Source: an uncultured Alistipes sp.
Lineage (GTDB): Bacteria > Bacteroidota > Bacteroidia > Bacteroidales > Rikenellaceae
Length of the DNA: 64,000 bases
NCBI GenBank assembly: GCA_900545315.1
Contig: UQYM01000002.1
Span: forward strand, 1 to 64,000
Reading direction: 5' to 3'
Shown here: one piece after another, positions 9,474-19,072 of the stretch
How the letters are laid out: each line of letters starts with the position of its first letter
Numbering within the stretch: the first letter of the stretch is position 1
Position numbers and translations under genes: made by a program
The notes under the pieces: model-generated
Database searches by the model: none
What the model was told of the DNA's origin: nothing
Seen by the model: the letters and a program-made list of their open reading frames with translations, nothing else

Positions 9474-10295
9474 ATGTACGAAGATCTGAGAAAAGAGGTG
9501 GAACTGGTTTGGGAAAACCACGACCACATCCGCACCGACCAGGCTAAACTCGCTATCCGCAAAATCATCAGCCTCGTCGATGAAGGTAAACTGCGCGTCT
9601 GCGAACCGCAGCAGGACGGATCATGGAAACTCAACGAATGGGTCAAAAAGGCCATCGTACTCTATTTCCCGATCCAACACATCGAGACCACCGAAGCCGG
9701 TCCGATGGAATACAACGATAAAATCCCCTTGAAAAACGGTTACGACAGACTCGGTATCCGTGTCGTGCCCCCCGCCGTGGCCCGCTATGGCGCCTACATC
9801 GCCCCGGGTGCAATCCTGATGCCCAGCTACGTCAATATCGGTGCCTATGTCGATAGCGGTACCCTCGTCGATACCTGGGCAACCGTAGGGTCCTGCGCCC
9901 AAATCGGCAAAAACGTTCACCTCAGTGGCGGTGTCGGTATCGGTGGCGTCCTCGAACCTATCCAGGGCTCTCCCGTAATCATCGAAGATGGCTGCTTCAT
10001 CGGTAGCCGCTGTATCGTTGTCGAGGGAGTACACGTACACAAAGAGGCTGTAATCGGTGCCGGCGTGACCATCACCGGATCCACCAAGATCGTCGATGTT
10101 ACCGGACCCGAACCGATCATCTACCGCGGTGAAGTGCCCGAACGTTCTGTTGTCATTCCCGGAACGCTGCCCAAAAAATTCCCCGCAGGGGAATATGGCG
10201 TGCCCTGCGCCCTGATCATCGGCAAGCGCAAAGCCTCAACCGATGCCAAAACAACCCTCAACGACGCCCTCCGTACCTACAACGTCGAGGTCTAA
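9474..10295 (+). CDS. dapD: Tetrahydrodipicolinate N-succinyltransferase
   Basis: DapD transfers succinyl from succinyl-CoA to tetrahydrodipicolinate in the lysine and meso-diaminopimelate pathway, feeding peptidoglycan synthesis in the cytoplasm. The 273-residue protein is of normal length. The middle shows hexapeptide repeats of the left-handed beta helix, including APGAILMPSYVNIGAYVD, GTLVDTWATVGSCAQIG and GVGIGGVLEP, followed by the conserved EDGCFIGSRC. It is a single-gene unit, with its own -7 box and a terminator 22 bases after the stop. Identification is secure. Confidence 0.96.
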   Translation: MYEDLRKEVELVWENHDHIRTDQAKLAIRKIISLVDEGKLRVCEPQQDGSWKLNEWVKKAIVLYFPIQHIETTEAGPMEYNDKIPLKNGYDRLGIRVVPPAVARYGAYIAPGAILMPSYVNIGAYVDSGTLVDTWATVGSCAQIGKNVHLSGGVGIGGVLEPIQGSPVIIEDGCFIGSRCIVVEGVHVHKEAVIGAGVTITGSTKIVDVTGPEPIIYRGEVPERSVVIPGTLPKKFPAGEYGVPCALIIGKRKASTDAKTTLNDALRTYNVEV

Positions 10296-10317
10296 ACGTC
10301 GATCCTTCTACCCTCTA

Positions 10318-10358
10318 CAAGCGGACTTCTCCTATCGGGAAGCCCGCTTGCTATTTTT
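10318..10358 (+). terminator. Terminator after dapD
   Basis: CAAGCGG(A)CTTC pairs with GAAG(C)CCGCTTG, with one internal mismatch and a 9-base loop, and is followed by CTATTTTTT. Confidence 0.8.
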
Positions 10359-10596
10359 TATGATTAATACCAATGGGCTTCATTTCACTCAATCAGTATC
10401 AGGATTTTCCTCTCCGTCCTCGCCTCTCAATCCACCAATTTTATTAATAGGCATGTTTACAATCTAACGAGCCCATTCCCCTGAATTCCTCAAAAAACAC
10501 GGACACCTGACAATAAAACAAAAGCAGACCGGTGGCCGTCGCTCGCTATTTTACGCCTTCAAAGCTCGCCCGGGTGAATCCATAAAGTAATTTTGT

Positions 10597-10604
10597 TATT
10601 TTTG
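10597..10604 (+). promoter_or_regulatory. -7 box of the Na/Pi cotransporter gene
   Basis: TATTTTTG fits TAnnTTTG and lies 33 bases before the start codon. No -33 TTTG is seen. The rest of the 340-base gap between dapD and this gene, apart from the terminator, holds nothing I could identify. Confidence 0.5.
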
Positions 10605-10636
10605 ACCCAATCGATACCTCTATCCTTATTGTCGCC

Positions 10637-12349
10637 ATGGAGATCATTCTGCCAATCATCATGCTGTTAGGAGCCGTCGGGCTCTTCCTCTTCGGGATGA
10701 AGACCATGAGCGACGCCCTGCAAAGAGCCTCCGGACAACGACTCTACGCCCAACTGAACCGAGTCGCCGGCTCGCCTCTCCGCGGAATCCTCCTCGCAAC
10801 GACCGCAACCGCTATCATACAGTCATCCAGCGCCATGACCGTCATGATCGTCGGACTCACCCACGCCGGCCTACTCAACCTCAGCCAAGCTATCGGCATG
10901 GTTATGGGGGCCAACATTGGAACCACCGCAACCGCATGGCTCGTAGCCCTGTTCGGCATCCAACCCGATTTCAACCTGCTGGCTACCCCCCTGATCGCCA
11001 TTGCCTTCCCGCTGCTGCTGACCAAACGTGTCCGCCTGCGAAACCTCGGCTCCATATTGATCGGTCTGGCCTTGATGCTGCTGGCCCTAGACCTGCTACG
11101 CGAAACAACCAGCCAACTGATGGCACAAGCCCCCGTCGAAAGACAGCTCACTCAACTCGACAACTATGGCCTCTGGAGCCCTGTTCTCTTCCTGCTGGCA
11201 GGGACCGTCATGACCATGCTGCTCCAATCTTCCAGCGCCACCACAACCCTTGCAATCATTCTCTGCAGCTCCGGCGCCATCTCCCTCGAAAATGCCATGG
11301 CCCTGATTCTGGGCGACAATATCGGGACCACCGCAACCGCCAATATCGCCGCAACCATGACCAACACCGCAGGAAAACGAGCTGCTCTCGCCCACCTGCT
11401 CTTCAACCTGATCGCCACACTGTGGGCACTCCCGCTACTCACCCCAATCACCATCGGCATCAATAACCTGATCGTCCTGTGTGGAGGCGCCTCTCCACTC
11501 ATTCCGGGAGCCTTCTCCACCGCCATCGCACTGGCTCTGTTCCATACGCTGCTCAACCTCATCACCACTCTGTTACTGGCCGGCTTCATTCCTCAAGCCG
11601 TCAGGTTGCTGAACTATTTGATCCCCGATAAAGCCAACCACACACCCAAAGCAATCGACGGCGAATATCCAACACCGGCCGGAGAACTCGGACTCCTGCA
11701 GACCAAATACAGCCTCAGCCAGGCAATGCGTCGAGATCAAGAGTTAGTCCTCTCCATCAAAGCCTATTTTGACGAAACCAACAGCGAAACCGCCTCAACC
11801 CTCGCAGCTAAAATTCCCCTCAGCATCGACACACAGTATGCGGAACATCGCTCGCTGGAGCGTCAAATCGCCCAGTTGGCCCACCAGGAGCTCAGTCCTC
11901 AAGGCTACCAAACCTGGCAACGGATGAATCAACTCGTTCTCCGACAGGAGATGGCTCTCGAACTGTGCCAAACCATCTTCCGACTCCTCCAAATCAAAAA
12001 GCGCGAACGGTTGTGGTTTACTCAGCCAATGCGCAAAACATTGGACGACCTCTTCACCATTGCCAAAGAGAGCTACGACCTCACCCGGTTCCAGTTGCAA
12101 CAGTCCGGCAATAGCGTGCTGTCATCGGAATCCACCCGCCACCAGACGCAACTCGAACATTTGCAGAACCAATGGCTCCAGATCAAAACCAAAATCGAGA
12201 CTGCCTACCTCACTTCGTCCGAGCCCTCCGACCTCCCACAACCGACTCTCACGATTTTTATTGAGCTGTCTAACTACATCGGTCAACTCACCCACTGCAC
12301 CCTGCAAATTGCCGAGACGTCACAACCCGCTACGCCTCAAACGCGGTGA
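10637..12349 (+). CDS. Na+/phosphate cotransporter with PhoU-like tail
   Basis: This 570-residue inner-membrane protein belongs to the NptA/YjbB family of sodium-dependent phosphate transporters. The family's inverted repeat is clear: QSSSA at 62-66 and 197-201, each followed by a G(A/D)NIGTTATA motif (91-100 and 226-235). About eight to ten hydrophobic segments fill residues 1-320. The remaining roughly 230 residues are helical and charged, like the PhoU-type domain fused to many members. It appears monocistronic. Direction of transport (import or export of phosphate) cannot be told from sequence. Confidence 0.9.
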   Translation: MEIILPIIMLLGAVGLFLFGMKTMSDALQRASGQRLYAQLNRVAGSPLRGILLATTATAIIQSSSAMTVMIVGLTHAGLLNLSQAIGMVMGANIGTTATAWLVALFGIQPDFNLLATPLIAIAFPLLLTKRVRLRNLGSILIGLALMLLALDLLRETTSQLMAQAPVERQLTQLDNYGLWSPVLFLLAGTVMTMLLQSSSATTTLAIILCSSGAISLENAMALILGDNIGTTATANIAATMTNTAGKRAALAHLLFNLIATLWALPLLTPITIGINNLIVLCGGASPLIPGAFSTAIALALFHTLLNLITTLLLAGFIPQAVRLLNYLIPDKANHTPKAIDGEYPTPAGELGLLQTKYSLSQAMRRDQELVLSIKAYFDETNSETASTLAAKIPLSIDTQYAEHRSLERQIAQLAHQELSPQGYQTWQRMNQLVLRQEMALELCQTIFRLLQIKKRERLWFTQPMRKTLDDLFTIAKESYDLTRFQLQQSGNSVLSSESTRHQTQLEHLQNQWLQIKTKIETAYLTSSEPSDLPQPTLTIFIELSNYIGQLTHCTLQIAETSQPATPQTR

Positions 12350-12906
12350 CAGTTTGGACAATCGTCACGCCCAGTCCCCAACCGCGAACAAGGAATTGCA
12401 CCAATAAACTCTTCTCACTGGGTCAAATAGCACTAACGAGCCTAACTACTACCCATGAGTTGTTCGTAAGCGCCCAATAGGACAACATAGACCAGCTCGC
12501 CGTGCTGCCACCGTTCAGATTCGCCCGCAAACTGTCCCCATCGCACTTTCCCTCTGCACTACAAAAGTGGATAACCAATCAATAAAAATCTGAGCATTCA
12601 ATGCTTTCCAGGCAATCCGGAGAACAATTCCTCCGTTCTGCATAAAAAACCAAACACAAAAAACTACCTTCTCATTTCTCGAACGTTATTTTAATTTTGC
12701 ATATCGGTTTACTACGATTGTCCACCTTTGCAACCATTTTTTACTTTGCGAACCAGCCAATCGGGAAGCACCGGCAACCCCATAGCTGACTTTTCTAACC
12801 CAACTCGCATCGTGTGACAAGAGAGCCGAGGCAAAAGACTGCATCCTCTTTTGGAGCTAACGCCACCGACCCACATATCACTCGATCACAACCAAAACAC
12901 CAAACC
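12350..12906. other. Intergenic gap before birA
   Basis: The stretch has a possible -7 box TAATTTTG (12692-12699) and two near matches (CACCTTTG at 12723-12730, TTACTTTG at 12741-12748). It also has one copy of ATCAATAAAAA (12578-12588). An in-frame GTG at 12814 opens the birA frame early, but the preceding 31 codons look non-coding. No other gene is visible. Confidence 0.5.
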
Positions 12907-13704
12907 ATGAATCCGACCCAGGAGCTGAAAGAAAAACTGACAGAATTTGCCCGTCAAACCGGCATTCACATAGAGTTATACGACCAGATCGACTCCACGA
13001 ACAACCGTGCCGCCCAAAACCAATATGGCGCCGGGGATGTCATTATCGCCGAATCCCAATCCGCCGGTCGAGGCCAGCGCGGAAATACCTGGAATAGCCT
13101 CGCTGGACAAAATCTCACCTTCTCGGTCGTCCTGCAACCCGATTTTTTACTCGCTGAACGCCAATTCCAAATCTCCAAAACCGCAGCTCTCGCCGTCGCC
13201 GATACCATCGCCGATCTCGGCCTCACCCCAGCCATCAAATGGCCCAACGACATCTACATCGGTAACCGAAAAGTAACCGGCATCCTGATCGAAAACGATC
13301 TCTGCGGGGCTTACCTCTGCCGTTCAGTAATCGGTATCGGATTGAATGTCAACCAAACCGATTTCGACCCCTCCCTGCCGAACCCAACCTCCCTGGCCCA
13401 AGAGTCCGGCCATCCATTCGACCGGGCCGACATTTTCATCCGATTCTACCAGCACCTGGCCAACCGCTACCGCATGCTGACCCAAGAGGAGACTTCAGAC
13501 AACCACACCTCCCAAATCGATACCGACTACCTGAATCGACTCTACCGACTCAACAAAGAGCACTCCTTCGTGGACGGCCGGACTGGAGAACATTTCATCG
13601 GAACCATTACCGGTATCCGCCCCGGAGGCGATCTCGAGGTCCGAATCGCCACTACCGGCCAACTGCGAACCTTCCTCTTCAAAGAGATCGAATATGTAAT
13701 CTAA
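12907..13704 (+). CDS. birA: Biotin--[acetyl-CoA-carboxylase] ligase
   Basis: BirA activates biotin with ATP and attaches it to the biotin carboxyl carrier protein. From the ATG at 12907 the protein has 265 residues. It shows the biotinyl-AMP loop AGRGQRGNTW (53-62), the motif KWPNDIYI (111-118) and KVTGILIE (132-139), then a small C-terminal domain. There is no N-terminal winged helix, so this is the monofunctional type that does not repress transcription. A GTG 31 codons upstream would add a sequence with no family match. It is cytoplasmic and adjacent to the ECF sigma operon by chance. Confidence 0.93.
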   Translation: MNPTQELKEKLTEFARQTGIHIELYDQIDSTNNRAAQNQYGAGDVIIAESQSAGRGQRGNTWNSLAGQNLTFSVVLQPDFLLAERQFQISKTAALAVADTIADLGLTPAIKWPNDIYIGNRKVTGILIENDLCGAYLCRSVIGIGLNVNQTDFDPSLPNPTSLAQESGHPFDRADIFIRFYQHLANRYRMLTQEETSDNHTSQIDTDYLNRLYRLNKEHSFVDGRTGEHFIGTITGIRPGGDLEVRIATTGQLRTFLFKEIEYVI

Positions 13705-13755
13705 TCGGACCCGCAAACCGGCTACAAACCAACACCCGAAAAAGATTGCAGAAAA

Positions 13756-13783
13756 ATGTAACTTTATGAAACTATCACCGTTG
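13756..13783 (+). promoter_or_regulatory. Candidate autoregulated ECF promoter
   Basis: AATGTAACTTT is followed 16 bases after TGTAAC by CGTT, about 20 bases before the sigma-factor ATG. TGTAAC also recurs at 13782-13787. GTAAC-type -35 elements with a short CGT-type -10 resemble promoters read by ECF sigma factors in this phylum, which often activate themselves. This assignment is inference from pattern only. Confidence 0.4.
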
Positions 13784-13804
13784 TAACGTTAACCTTGAGG
13801 AGTT

Positions 13805-14290
13805 ATGACCGTCGCGGAGTACGACAAATGTGTACATACGCTGTCCGACAACCTCTATCGATTCGCCCTCAAATCCCTGCGTGACGAAGAGCTGGCGAAA
13901 GATATTGTGCAGGAAAGTTTTCTCAGACTCTGGGAAAACCGTGAGGCTGTTCTCAACGGTAAGGAGAAGTCGTACCTGTTCACAATCGCCTATCGACTCA
14001 TTATCGATCAGGTGCGCTACAAAAAACGCTACACCGGTGACGAACCCCTGCGCTTCCGCCCCGACGAGATGACCCACTCATACAGCGGAATCGCCGAAAT
14101 TGTACAACGATACCTGGACCAACTGCCCAAAATCCAACGGACGCTGATTCTGCTCCGCGATTATGAAGGCTACTCCTATCAGGAGATGGCCGAAATGACC
14201 TCGTTGAGCATCGCCCAGGTAAAGGTTTACATCTTTCGCGCGCGCGTAGCCCTCAAACAACAGATCGGATCCATGGAGAACCTTCTGTAA
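13805..14290 (+). CDS. RNA polymerase ECF sigma factor
   Basis: This 161-residue sigma-70 family protein has region 2 at about residues 8-75 (DELAKDIVQESFLRLWE and SYLFTIAYRLIIDQVR match ECF region 2) and region 4 at about 100-150 (QLPKIQRTLILLRDYEGYSYQEMAE with a helix-turn-helix). No region 1.1 or 3 is present. It directs RNA polymerase to a specific regulon. The next gene, 39 bases downstream, encodes a membrane-anchored protein with an anti-sigma layout, so the pair probably forms a sigma/anti-sigma switch responding to an envelope signal. Confidence 0.9.
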   Translation: MTVAEYDKCVHTLSDNLYRFALKSLRDEELAKDIVQESFLRLWENREAVLNGKEKSYLFTIAYRLIIDQVRYKKRYTGDEPLRFRPDEMTHSYSGIAEIVQRYLDQLPKIQRTLILLRDYEGYSYQEMAEMTSLSIAQVKVYIFRARVALKQQIGSMENLL

Positions 14291-14329
14291 CAGATACAAC
14301 ACAAGAGACACAGCATAACGATTACCAAA

Positions 14330-15307
14330 ATGATCGACGAACAAAATTACGAACAGTGGGCGATGGATTACATCGAAGGGACACTCGACGCCTCCACACG
14401 TCAGGAGTTCGACACCTTTCTGGCAAGCCATCCCGCCATTGCAGCACAAATCACCTCGCTGCAAAAGGCAATGCCGGTACTTCCGCCCTCCAATGAGGTA
14501 TATCCGGACAAGCAGAAACTGCTGCGCGGACGTGAAATTCGCCTGGCCCGTCTTCAGGATCGCCTGCAACGATTCGGAGCCATGATGTCTGGTGCGGCAG
14601 CTGCGGCGGTACTGTTCGGAGGACTCTTTTTGTTCAACCCGGACAGAGCGAACAAAGGCGCCGACCAAATGGCCGCTGAGGCCACAGCGGCATACCCCGA
14701 AGGGGCCGAGGCGCTCGCTGATCGTATGGCCGAAGAGGCGGCCCAGGGAAATGAGGCCAGCACCACCTTGTCTCCCTCTGCCCTGCACGATGAAATGGCC
14801 ACACGCACACCGGCCATCCAACCCAATACGCTCAATCTCCCTGTGAGCGTTCCCCAAACGATCCAATCACAACAGACAACCAAACATTCTTCGATCAGTC
14901 CAAATCACAGTACCGTACCGGCTAAACACCCCTCATTGGCGCGTCAAGCACAACCCAATGCAGGGCAAACACAGATCTTAAACTCCCTGTCCTCGCCTGC
15001 ACAACTGCTACAAGTCTCTTCGCCTGCGTTGAACACAGCTCAAATCACCATACAACCTGCCCAGCAGAAAGAGCCGAACTCGATCATCGCACAACGCGTT
15101 GCTTCCAACCGCAATGCCTCTTCTACCGAAGATCGCAGCACCAGCGAAGCAGAGGAGCTGAAGGCATCGGTCGAATCCTCGATCGAAACGCTGATCTCGA
15201 CCATCAATGATGTCAGCCCCATCTCACGCTACAAAACCAGCAAAGAGAGCGGTATCACCATCGCCTCGTTCATCCACATCGGCAAGGAGATCGATTCGGA
15301 CGATTAA
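14330..15307 (+). CDS. Putative membrane anti-sigma factor
   Basis: The 325-residue protein begins MIDEQNYEQWAMDYIEGTLD, a cytoplasmic domain like those of anti-sigma factors (short helices followed by L...HP...A). One membrane segment lies at about 84-103 (MMSGAAAAAVLFGGLFLF). The periplasmic part (105-325) is rich in Ala, Ser, Gln and Thr, of low complexity and probably disordered. The assignment rests on topology and on its position right after the ECF sigma gene. No conserved zinc HxxxCxxC motif is seen, so it is not a classical ZAS protein. Confidence 0.7.
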   Translation: MIDEQNYEQWAMDYIEGTLDASTRQEFDTFLASHPAIAAQITSLQKAMPVLPPSNEVYPDKQKLLRGREIRLARLQDRLQRFGAMMSGAAAAAVLFGGLFLFNPDRANKGADQMAAEATAAYPEGAEALADRMAEEAAQGNEASTTLSPSALHDEMATRTPAIQPNTLNLPVSVPQTIQSQQTTKHSSISPNHSTVPAKHPSLARQAQPNAGQTQILNSLSSPAQLLQVSSPALNTAQITIQPAQQKEPNSIIAQRVASNRNASSTEDRSTSEAEELKASVESSIETLISTINDVSPISRYKTSKESGITIASFIHIGKEIDSDD

Positions 15308-15530
15308 CCCAGCCCAAAAGCAACTGTCCGACATACTTTCACGCCTGATAAAATAATCCCTAAGATCCCACCAACAAAATTGCAATTATCATTCGACAGA
15401 ACGATTTGACTGCGCCAGAAGCTCGACTCATTGCCATAATAAGGCATCATGACGTCCCCTGCACCATGGGCATCAACAGTTCAATATAATCTGCAACTTC
15501 TCCATAAGGCAAATAAACGACAGAACCGAC

Positions 15531-16592
15531 ATGAAACAGCCTTTGATCCTGACTTTATTGATGATTGTTGCGCTATCCACCGCTACGGCACAACAACCGG
15601 ATAGCTCCATGATAGCACACATTGAGTCCCCAACAGGACAACCTACCGATTCGGCATTCGCAGCGGATCGCGTATCGCTAACCGATAAGGAGATACCCTC
15701 ACACCTGGATACCTCCTCAATCGCTGTAGTGAGTAACCGTTTGGTCATAGACTGTCCTGAATCTGCTGAAACGGTTAACCCAACCGCTTTGAACAGTGCT
15801 TCTGAGAGCGACACAGAGACCGAACCGCTGATCAAAATTAGGAAAAAGACCTCTCAAGAAGACCCCGCTGTCGCGACAGGACAACAAGGGACAAAAAAGA
15901 AAAAGGCTCGCATTCGCATCAGCCTCTTCAAGAAACCCGAAGGCGAGGAACAGACCCGACGCGTTCTGTGGAGAGACGGACGCTGGGCCGGTATCGGCAT
16001 CCATTACAGCGGTTTGGTAACCAATCTGGGCAACTTTTCACTCCCGGCCGGCGCTGAACGGTTGACTCAAAACGTTAAATCAATCGGGGTTACTCTCAAT
16101 CCCGTTGACTTTATCTTGGTCGGAAACCACACGGTCCGCCTGATGACCGGACTCGGATTCGAACTGAACAACTTCCGCTTCGACCAGGATGTGACCCTCA
16201 AATACGAAAACGGCGTTACCACCGTCGATGAACAATATCTTGCCCAAGGCGTTAACCTTACCAAGTCGAAACTCTTTACCGCCTACATGAATATCCCGCT
16301 GTTGATCGAATTCCAAGCCGGACGTAACCACAACTTCTTCATTAATGGCGGTGTCATCGGAGGTCTGCGGATCGGAGCCCACACCAAAATTCAAGGCAAA
16401 GGCGCTATCGTCGGCGGAACAGCCAAAGATCACAGCAGCTTCGGCCTGCGCAACTTCCATTACGGCTATACCATCAATTTCGGTTATTCGCACATCGGAT
16501 TTAATCTGACCTACTACCACTCACCGCTGTGGCGTAAAGGTGCCGGCCCTCAAGCCCGCCAAGTCAATGCCGGTATTTCATTGGTTTTTTAA
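15531..16592 (+). CDS. Outer-membrane beta-barrel protein (PorT/OmpW-like)
   Basis: The 353-residue protein has a signal peptide (MKQPLILTLLMIVALSTATAQ), a polar low-complexity region (about 22-130, containing a basic KKTSQEDP...KKKKARIRI segment), then alternating amphipathic strands to the C-terminal VNAGISLVF, which ends in Phe as barrel proteins do. The layout fits the outer-membrane beta-barrel family PF13568. It lies 223 bases after the anti-sigma gene on the same strand. It could be part of the ECF regulon, though that is not shown by the sequence. The function is unknown. Confidence 0.7.
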   Translation: MKQPLILTLLMIVALSTATAQQPDSSMIAHIESPTGQPTDSAFAADRVSLTDKEIPSHLDTSSIAVVSNRLVIDCPESAETVNPTALNSASESDTETEPLIKIRKKTSQEDPAVATGQQGTKKKKARIRISLFKKPEGEEQTRRVLWRDGRWAGIGIHYSGLVTNLGNFSLPAGAERLTQNVKSIGVTLNPVDFILVGNHTVRLMTGLGFELNNFRFDQDVTLKYENGVTTVDEQYLAQGVNLTKSKLFTAYMNIPLLIEFQAGRNHNFFINGGVIGGLRIGAHTKIQGKGAIVGGTAKDHSSFGLRNFHYGYTINFGYSHIGFNLTYYHSPLWRKGAGPQARQVNAGISLVF

Positions 16593-16637
16593 ATACACCG
16601 CCCTTCAAACCGTCAAACAAGCATGCAATCGCATAAT

Positions 16638-16663
16638 CAGGAGCGCTCTTCGGGGCGCTCCTG
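16638..16663 (+). terminator. UUCG-capped hairpin after the barrel protein gene
   Basis: CAGGAGCGCTC and GGGCGCTCCTG form an 11-bp stem with one G-T pair, closed by a TTCG tetraloop. The following sequence TCACATTTATCC is only weakly T-rich, so termination may be partial. Confidence 0.65.
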
Positions 16664-16685
16664 TCACATTTATCCGCAAAATTAC

Positions 16686-16693
16686 TATCTTTG
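16686..16693 (+). promoter_or_regulatory. -7 promoter box of deoC
   Basis: TATCTTTG matches TAnnTTTG and lies 37 bases before the ATG at 16730. It overlaps an upstream in-frame TTG, which argues against that TTG as the start. Confidence 0.6.
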
Positions 16694-16729
16694 TGGCTAT
16701 ACAACGAATACGCACAAATCCCGATAGCC

Positions 16730-17608
16730 ATGGAATATGCTCCCACCCTTCGCGATTTCGGCCCTGCTCCCAACCAGGAGCAGGTGAATGCTCTGCTCGA
16801 TAAAATCCGGCCCTTGAGCCAATCCAACTGCCGCGAAGAGATCTATCGACGATGCTTCAACTGCATCGACCTCACCTCATTGGGAGCTGCCGATTCACGC
16901 CGTTCAATCACCGAATTCACCAAAAAAGCCATCGACCTGCCCCGCCTGTTCCCCAAAGCAGGTGGCGTCGCCTCGGTCTGCGTATGGCCGGTCTTCGTGG
17001 AGACGGTAGGGCTGGCGGCCGGTGATGCCAAACTGGCCATCACCAGCGTAGCCGGAGGATTCCCCTCCTCACAAACTTACCTGGAGGTCAAAATGCTCGA
17101 AACGGCCATGGCCATCGAAAACGGTGCCGACGAAATCGATATCGTCATCAGTATCGGTGAAATGCTCGACGGCGAATATGACCTGATGGGCAATGAGATC
17201 GAAACACTACGCGGCGAGGTGGGTGACGATGCCATCCTGAAGGTGATCCTCGAAACCGGAACCCTCGCCAAACCCGAATTGATCCACCGTGCCGCCATGA
17301 TCGCCATGGAGGCCGGAGCCGACTTTATCAAAACCTCGACCGGCAAAAACGGTATCGCCGCAACCCCAGAAGCTGCTGTGGTGATGTGCCTTGCCATTCG
17401 CCAATTCGCCGAAAAAACAGGCAAAAAGGTGGGCTTCAAAGCAGCCGGAGGAATCTCAACCGCCGAAAGTGCCGTTCTCTATTACAGTATTGTCGAAGAG
17501 ATTCTCGGACCAGATTGGTTAAACCCGGATCGATTCCGAATCGGGGCCAGTTCGCTGGCCAACAATTTGCTGAGCGCTATCGAACAACGCCCGGTAAAAT
17601 ATTTCTAA
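16730..17608 (+). CDS. deoC: Deoxyribose-phosphate aldolase
   Basis: DeoC splits 2-deoxyribose 5-phosphate into glyceraldehyde 3-phosphate and acetaldehyde in nucleoside salvage. The 292-residue protein contains the Schiff-base lysine Lys201 in FIKTSTGKNG and the second catalytic lysine Lys237 in KKVGFKAAGGI, matching Lys167 and Lys201 of the E. coli enzyme. It is about 30 residues longer than E. coli DeoC, mainly at the N-terminus. The ATG at 16730 is preferred because the frame upstream runs through the promoter box. It is probably transcribed alone, 201 bases before icd. Confidence 0.94.
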   Translation: MEYAPTLRDFGPAPNQEQVNALLDKIRPLSQSNCREEIYRRCFNCIDLTSLGAADSRRSITEFTKKAIDLPRLFPKAGGVASVCVWPVFVETVGLAAGDAKLAITSVAGGFPSSQTYLEVKMLETAMAIENGADEIDIVISIGEMLDGEYDLMGNEIETLRGEVGDDAILKVILETGTLAKPELIHRAAMIAMEAGADFIKTSTGKNGIAATPEAAVVMCLAIRQFAEKTGKKVGFKAAGGISTAESAVLYYSIVEEILGPDWLNPDRFRIGASSLANNLLSAIEQRPVKYF

Positions 17609-17809
17609 CCCGATTCCATTCCCCAAAACTTTGTCAGGACGAAAACCCATAACCTGTTGCGGGAGCCGAATCGACTCCTGTGCATTTGTTATCGACTATC
17701 CCCTCCCTCGCGGATGGAATCCCGATGCGATCCGATAATCTGATGAAACTAAGAGGAGCTCCTCAGAAAGTCAATAAGGAATCAATAAAACAACCATACA
17801 ACCAAAACA

Positions 17810-19072
17810 ATGAGTAAAATTACGATCAACGAAGCCGGTGCACTGCTGGTGCCCAACGAAGTAGAGATCCCCTTTATCGAAGGAGACGGTGTAGGTCCCG
17901 AAATTACGGCCGTTACCCAAAAGGTGGTTAACGCCGCTATCGAAAAGGCATACAACGGACGACGACGAATCCTTTGGGAAGAGGTCCTCGCCGGAGGGAA
18001 AGCCTTCGAAAAAACAGGTACCTGGCTGCCCGACGAGACCATGCAGGCCTTCCGCGACTACCGCGTCGGCATCAAAGGCCCGCTGACAACCCCCGTCGGA
18101 GGCGGTATCCGCTCGTTGAACGTCGCTCTGCGTCAGGAGCTCGACCTCTATGTCTGCCTGCGCCCGGTACGTTGGTTCCGGGGCGTGGTATCTCCCGTCA
18201 AAGAGCCCCAAAAGGTCGATATGCACATCTTCCGCGAAAATACCGAAGATATCTATGCCGGTATCGAGTGGATGACCGGAACGCCCGAAGCCGAGAAATT
18301 CCTCCGCTTCCTCACCGAAGAGATGGGTGTGAAAAAGATCCGTTTCCCGCAAAGCTCCTCATTTGGTGTAAAACCCGTTTCGCGTGAAGGTTCGCAACGA
18401 TTGGTACGCTCGGCTCTCGAATATGCCATCGCTCGCAAGCTGCCGTCGATGACCCTCGTACACAAAGGCAACATCATGAAATTTACCGAAGGCGGCTTCA
18501 AAAATTGGGGTTACGACCTGGCCGAAACCGAGTTCGCCGATCAGACCTTCACTACACGCCAATACGACGCCATCAAAAAGGAGCAGGGCGCCGAAGCGGC
18601 CGATCAGGCCATGGCGGCCGCCAAACAGGCCGGCAAGGTGATCGTCAAAGATGTGATTGCAGACGCCTTCCTGCAGAATACGCTGCTGATCCCCGAAGAG
18701 TATTCGGTCATCGCCACACTGAACCTCAACGGTGACTACATCTCCGACCAGCTGGCAGCCATGGTAGGTGGTATAGGTATCGCTCCTGGTGCTAACATCA
18801 ACTACCGCACCGGACACGCCATCTTCGAAGCCACTCACGGCACAGCTCCTAATATTGCAGGCAAAAACGTGGTTAACCCGTCGTCATTGCTTCTTTCGGC
18901 TGTCATGATGCTTGAATACCTCGGCTGGAACGAAGCGGCTGCCCTGATCACCGCCGCTATGGAAAATTCCTTCGAAGCGGGACGCGCTACCGGCGATTTG
19001 GCCCGATTCATGCCGCAAGGTACAACGCTCTCCACCTCTGAATTCGGTGAGGAGCTGCTCAAAAGGCTGTAG
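17810..19072 (+). CDS. icd: Isocitrate dehydrogenase
   Basis: This converts isocitrate to 2-oxoglutarate and CO2 in the TCA cycle. The 420-residue protein is of the E. coli dimeric type: [13 protein letters not shown] (97-109; Ser102 corresponds to the regulatory Ser113 of E. coli), [12 protein letters not shown] (143-154) and [15 protein letters not shown] (343-357). At the cofactor site Asn348-Ile349 replace the Lys344-Tyr345 pair of NADP enzymes and Gly395 replaces Tyr391, while Val355 and Arg399 keep the NADP-type residues. Coenzyme choice is therefore unclear. It precedes gltA with a 684-base gap. Confidence 0.94.
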   Translation: MSKITINEAGALLVPNEVEIPFIEGDGVGPEITAVTQKVVNAAIEKAYNGRRRILWEEVLAGGKAFEKTGTWLPDETMQAFRDYRVGIKGPLTTPVGGGIRSLNVALRQELDLYVCLRPVRWFRGVVSPVKEPQKVDMHIFRENTEDIYAGIEWMTGTPEAEKFLRFLTEEMGVKKIRFPQSSSFGVKPVSREGSQRLVRSALEYAIARKLPSMTLVHKGNIMKFTEGGFKNWGYDLAETEFADQTFTTRQYDAIKKEQGAEAADQAMAAAKQAGKVIVKDVIADAFLQNTLLIPEEYSVIATLNLNGDYISDQLAAMVGGIGIAPGANINYRTGHAIFEATHGTAPNIAGKNVVNPSSLLLSAVMMLEYLGWNEAAALITAAMENSFEAGRATGDLARFMPQGTTLSTSEFGEELLKRL

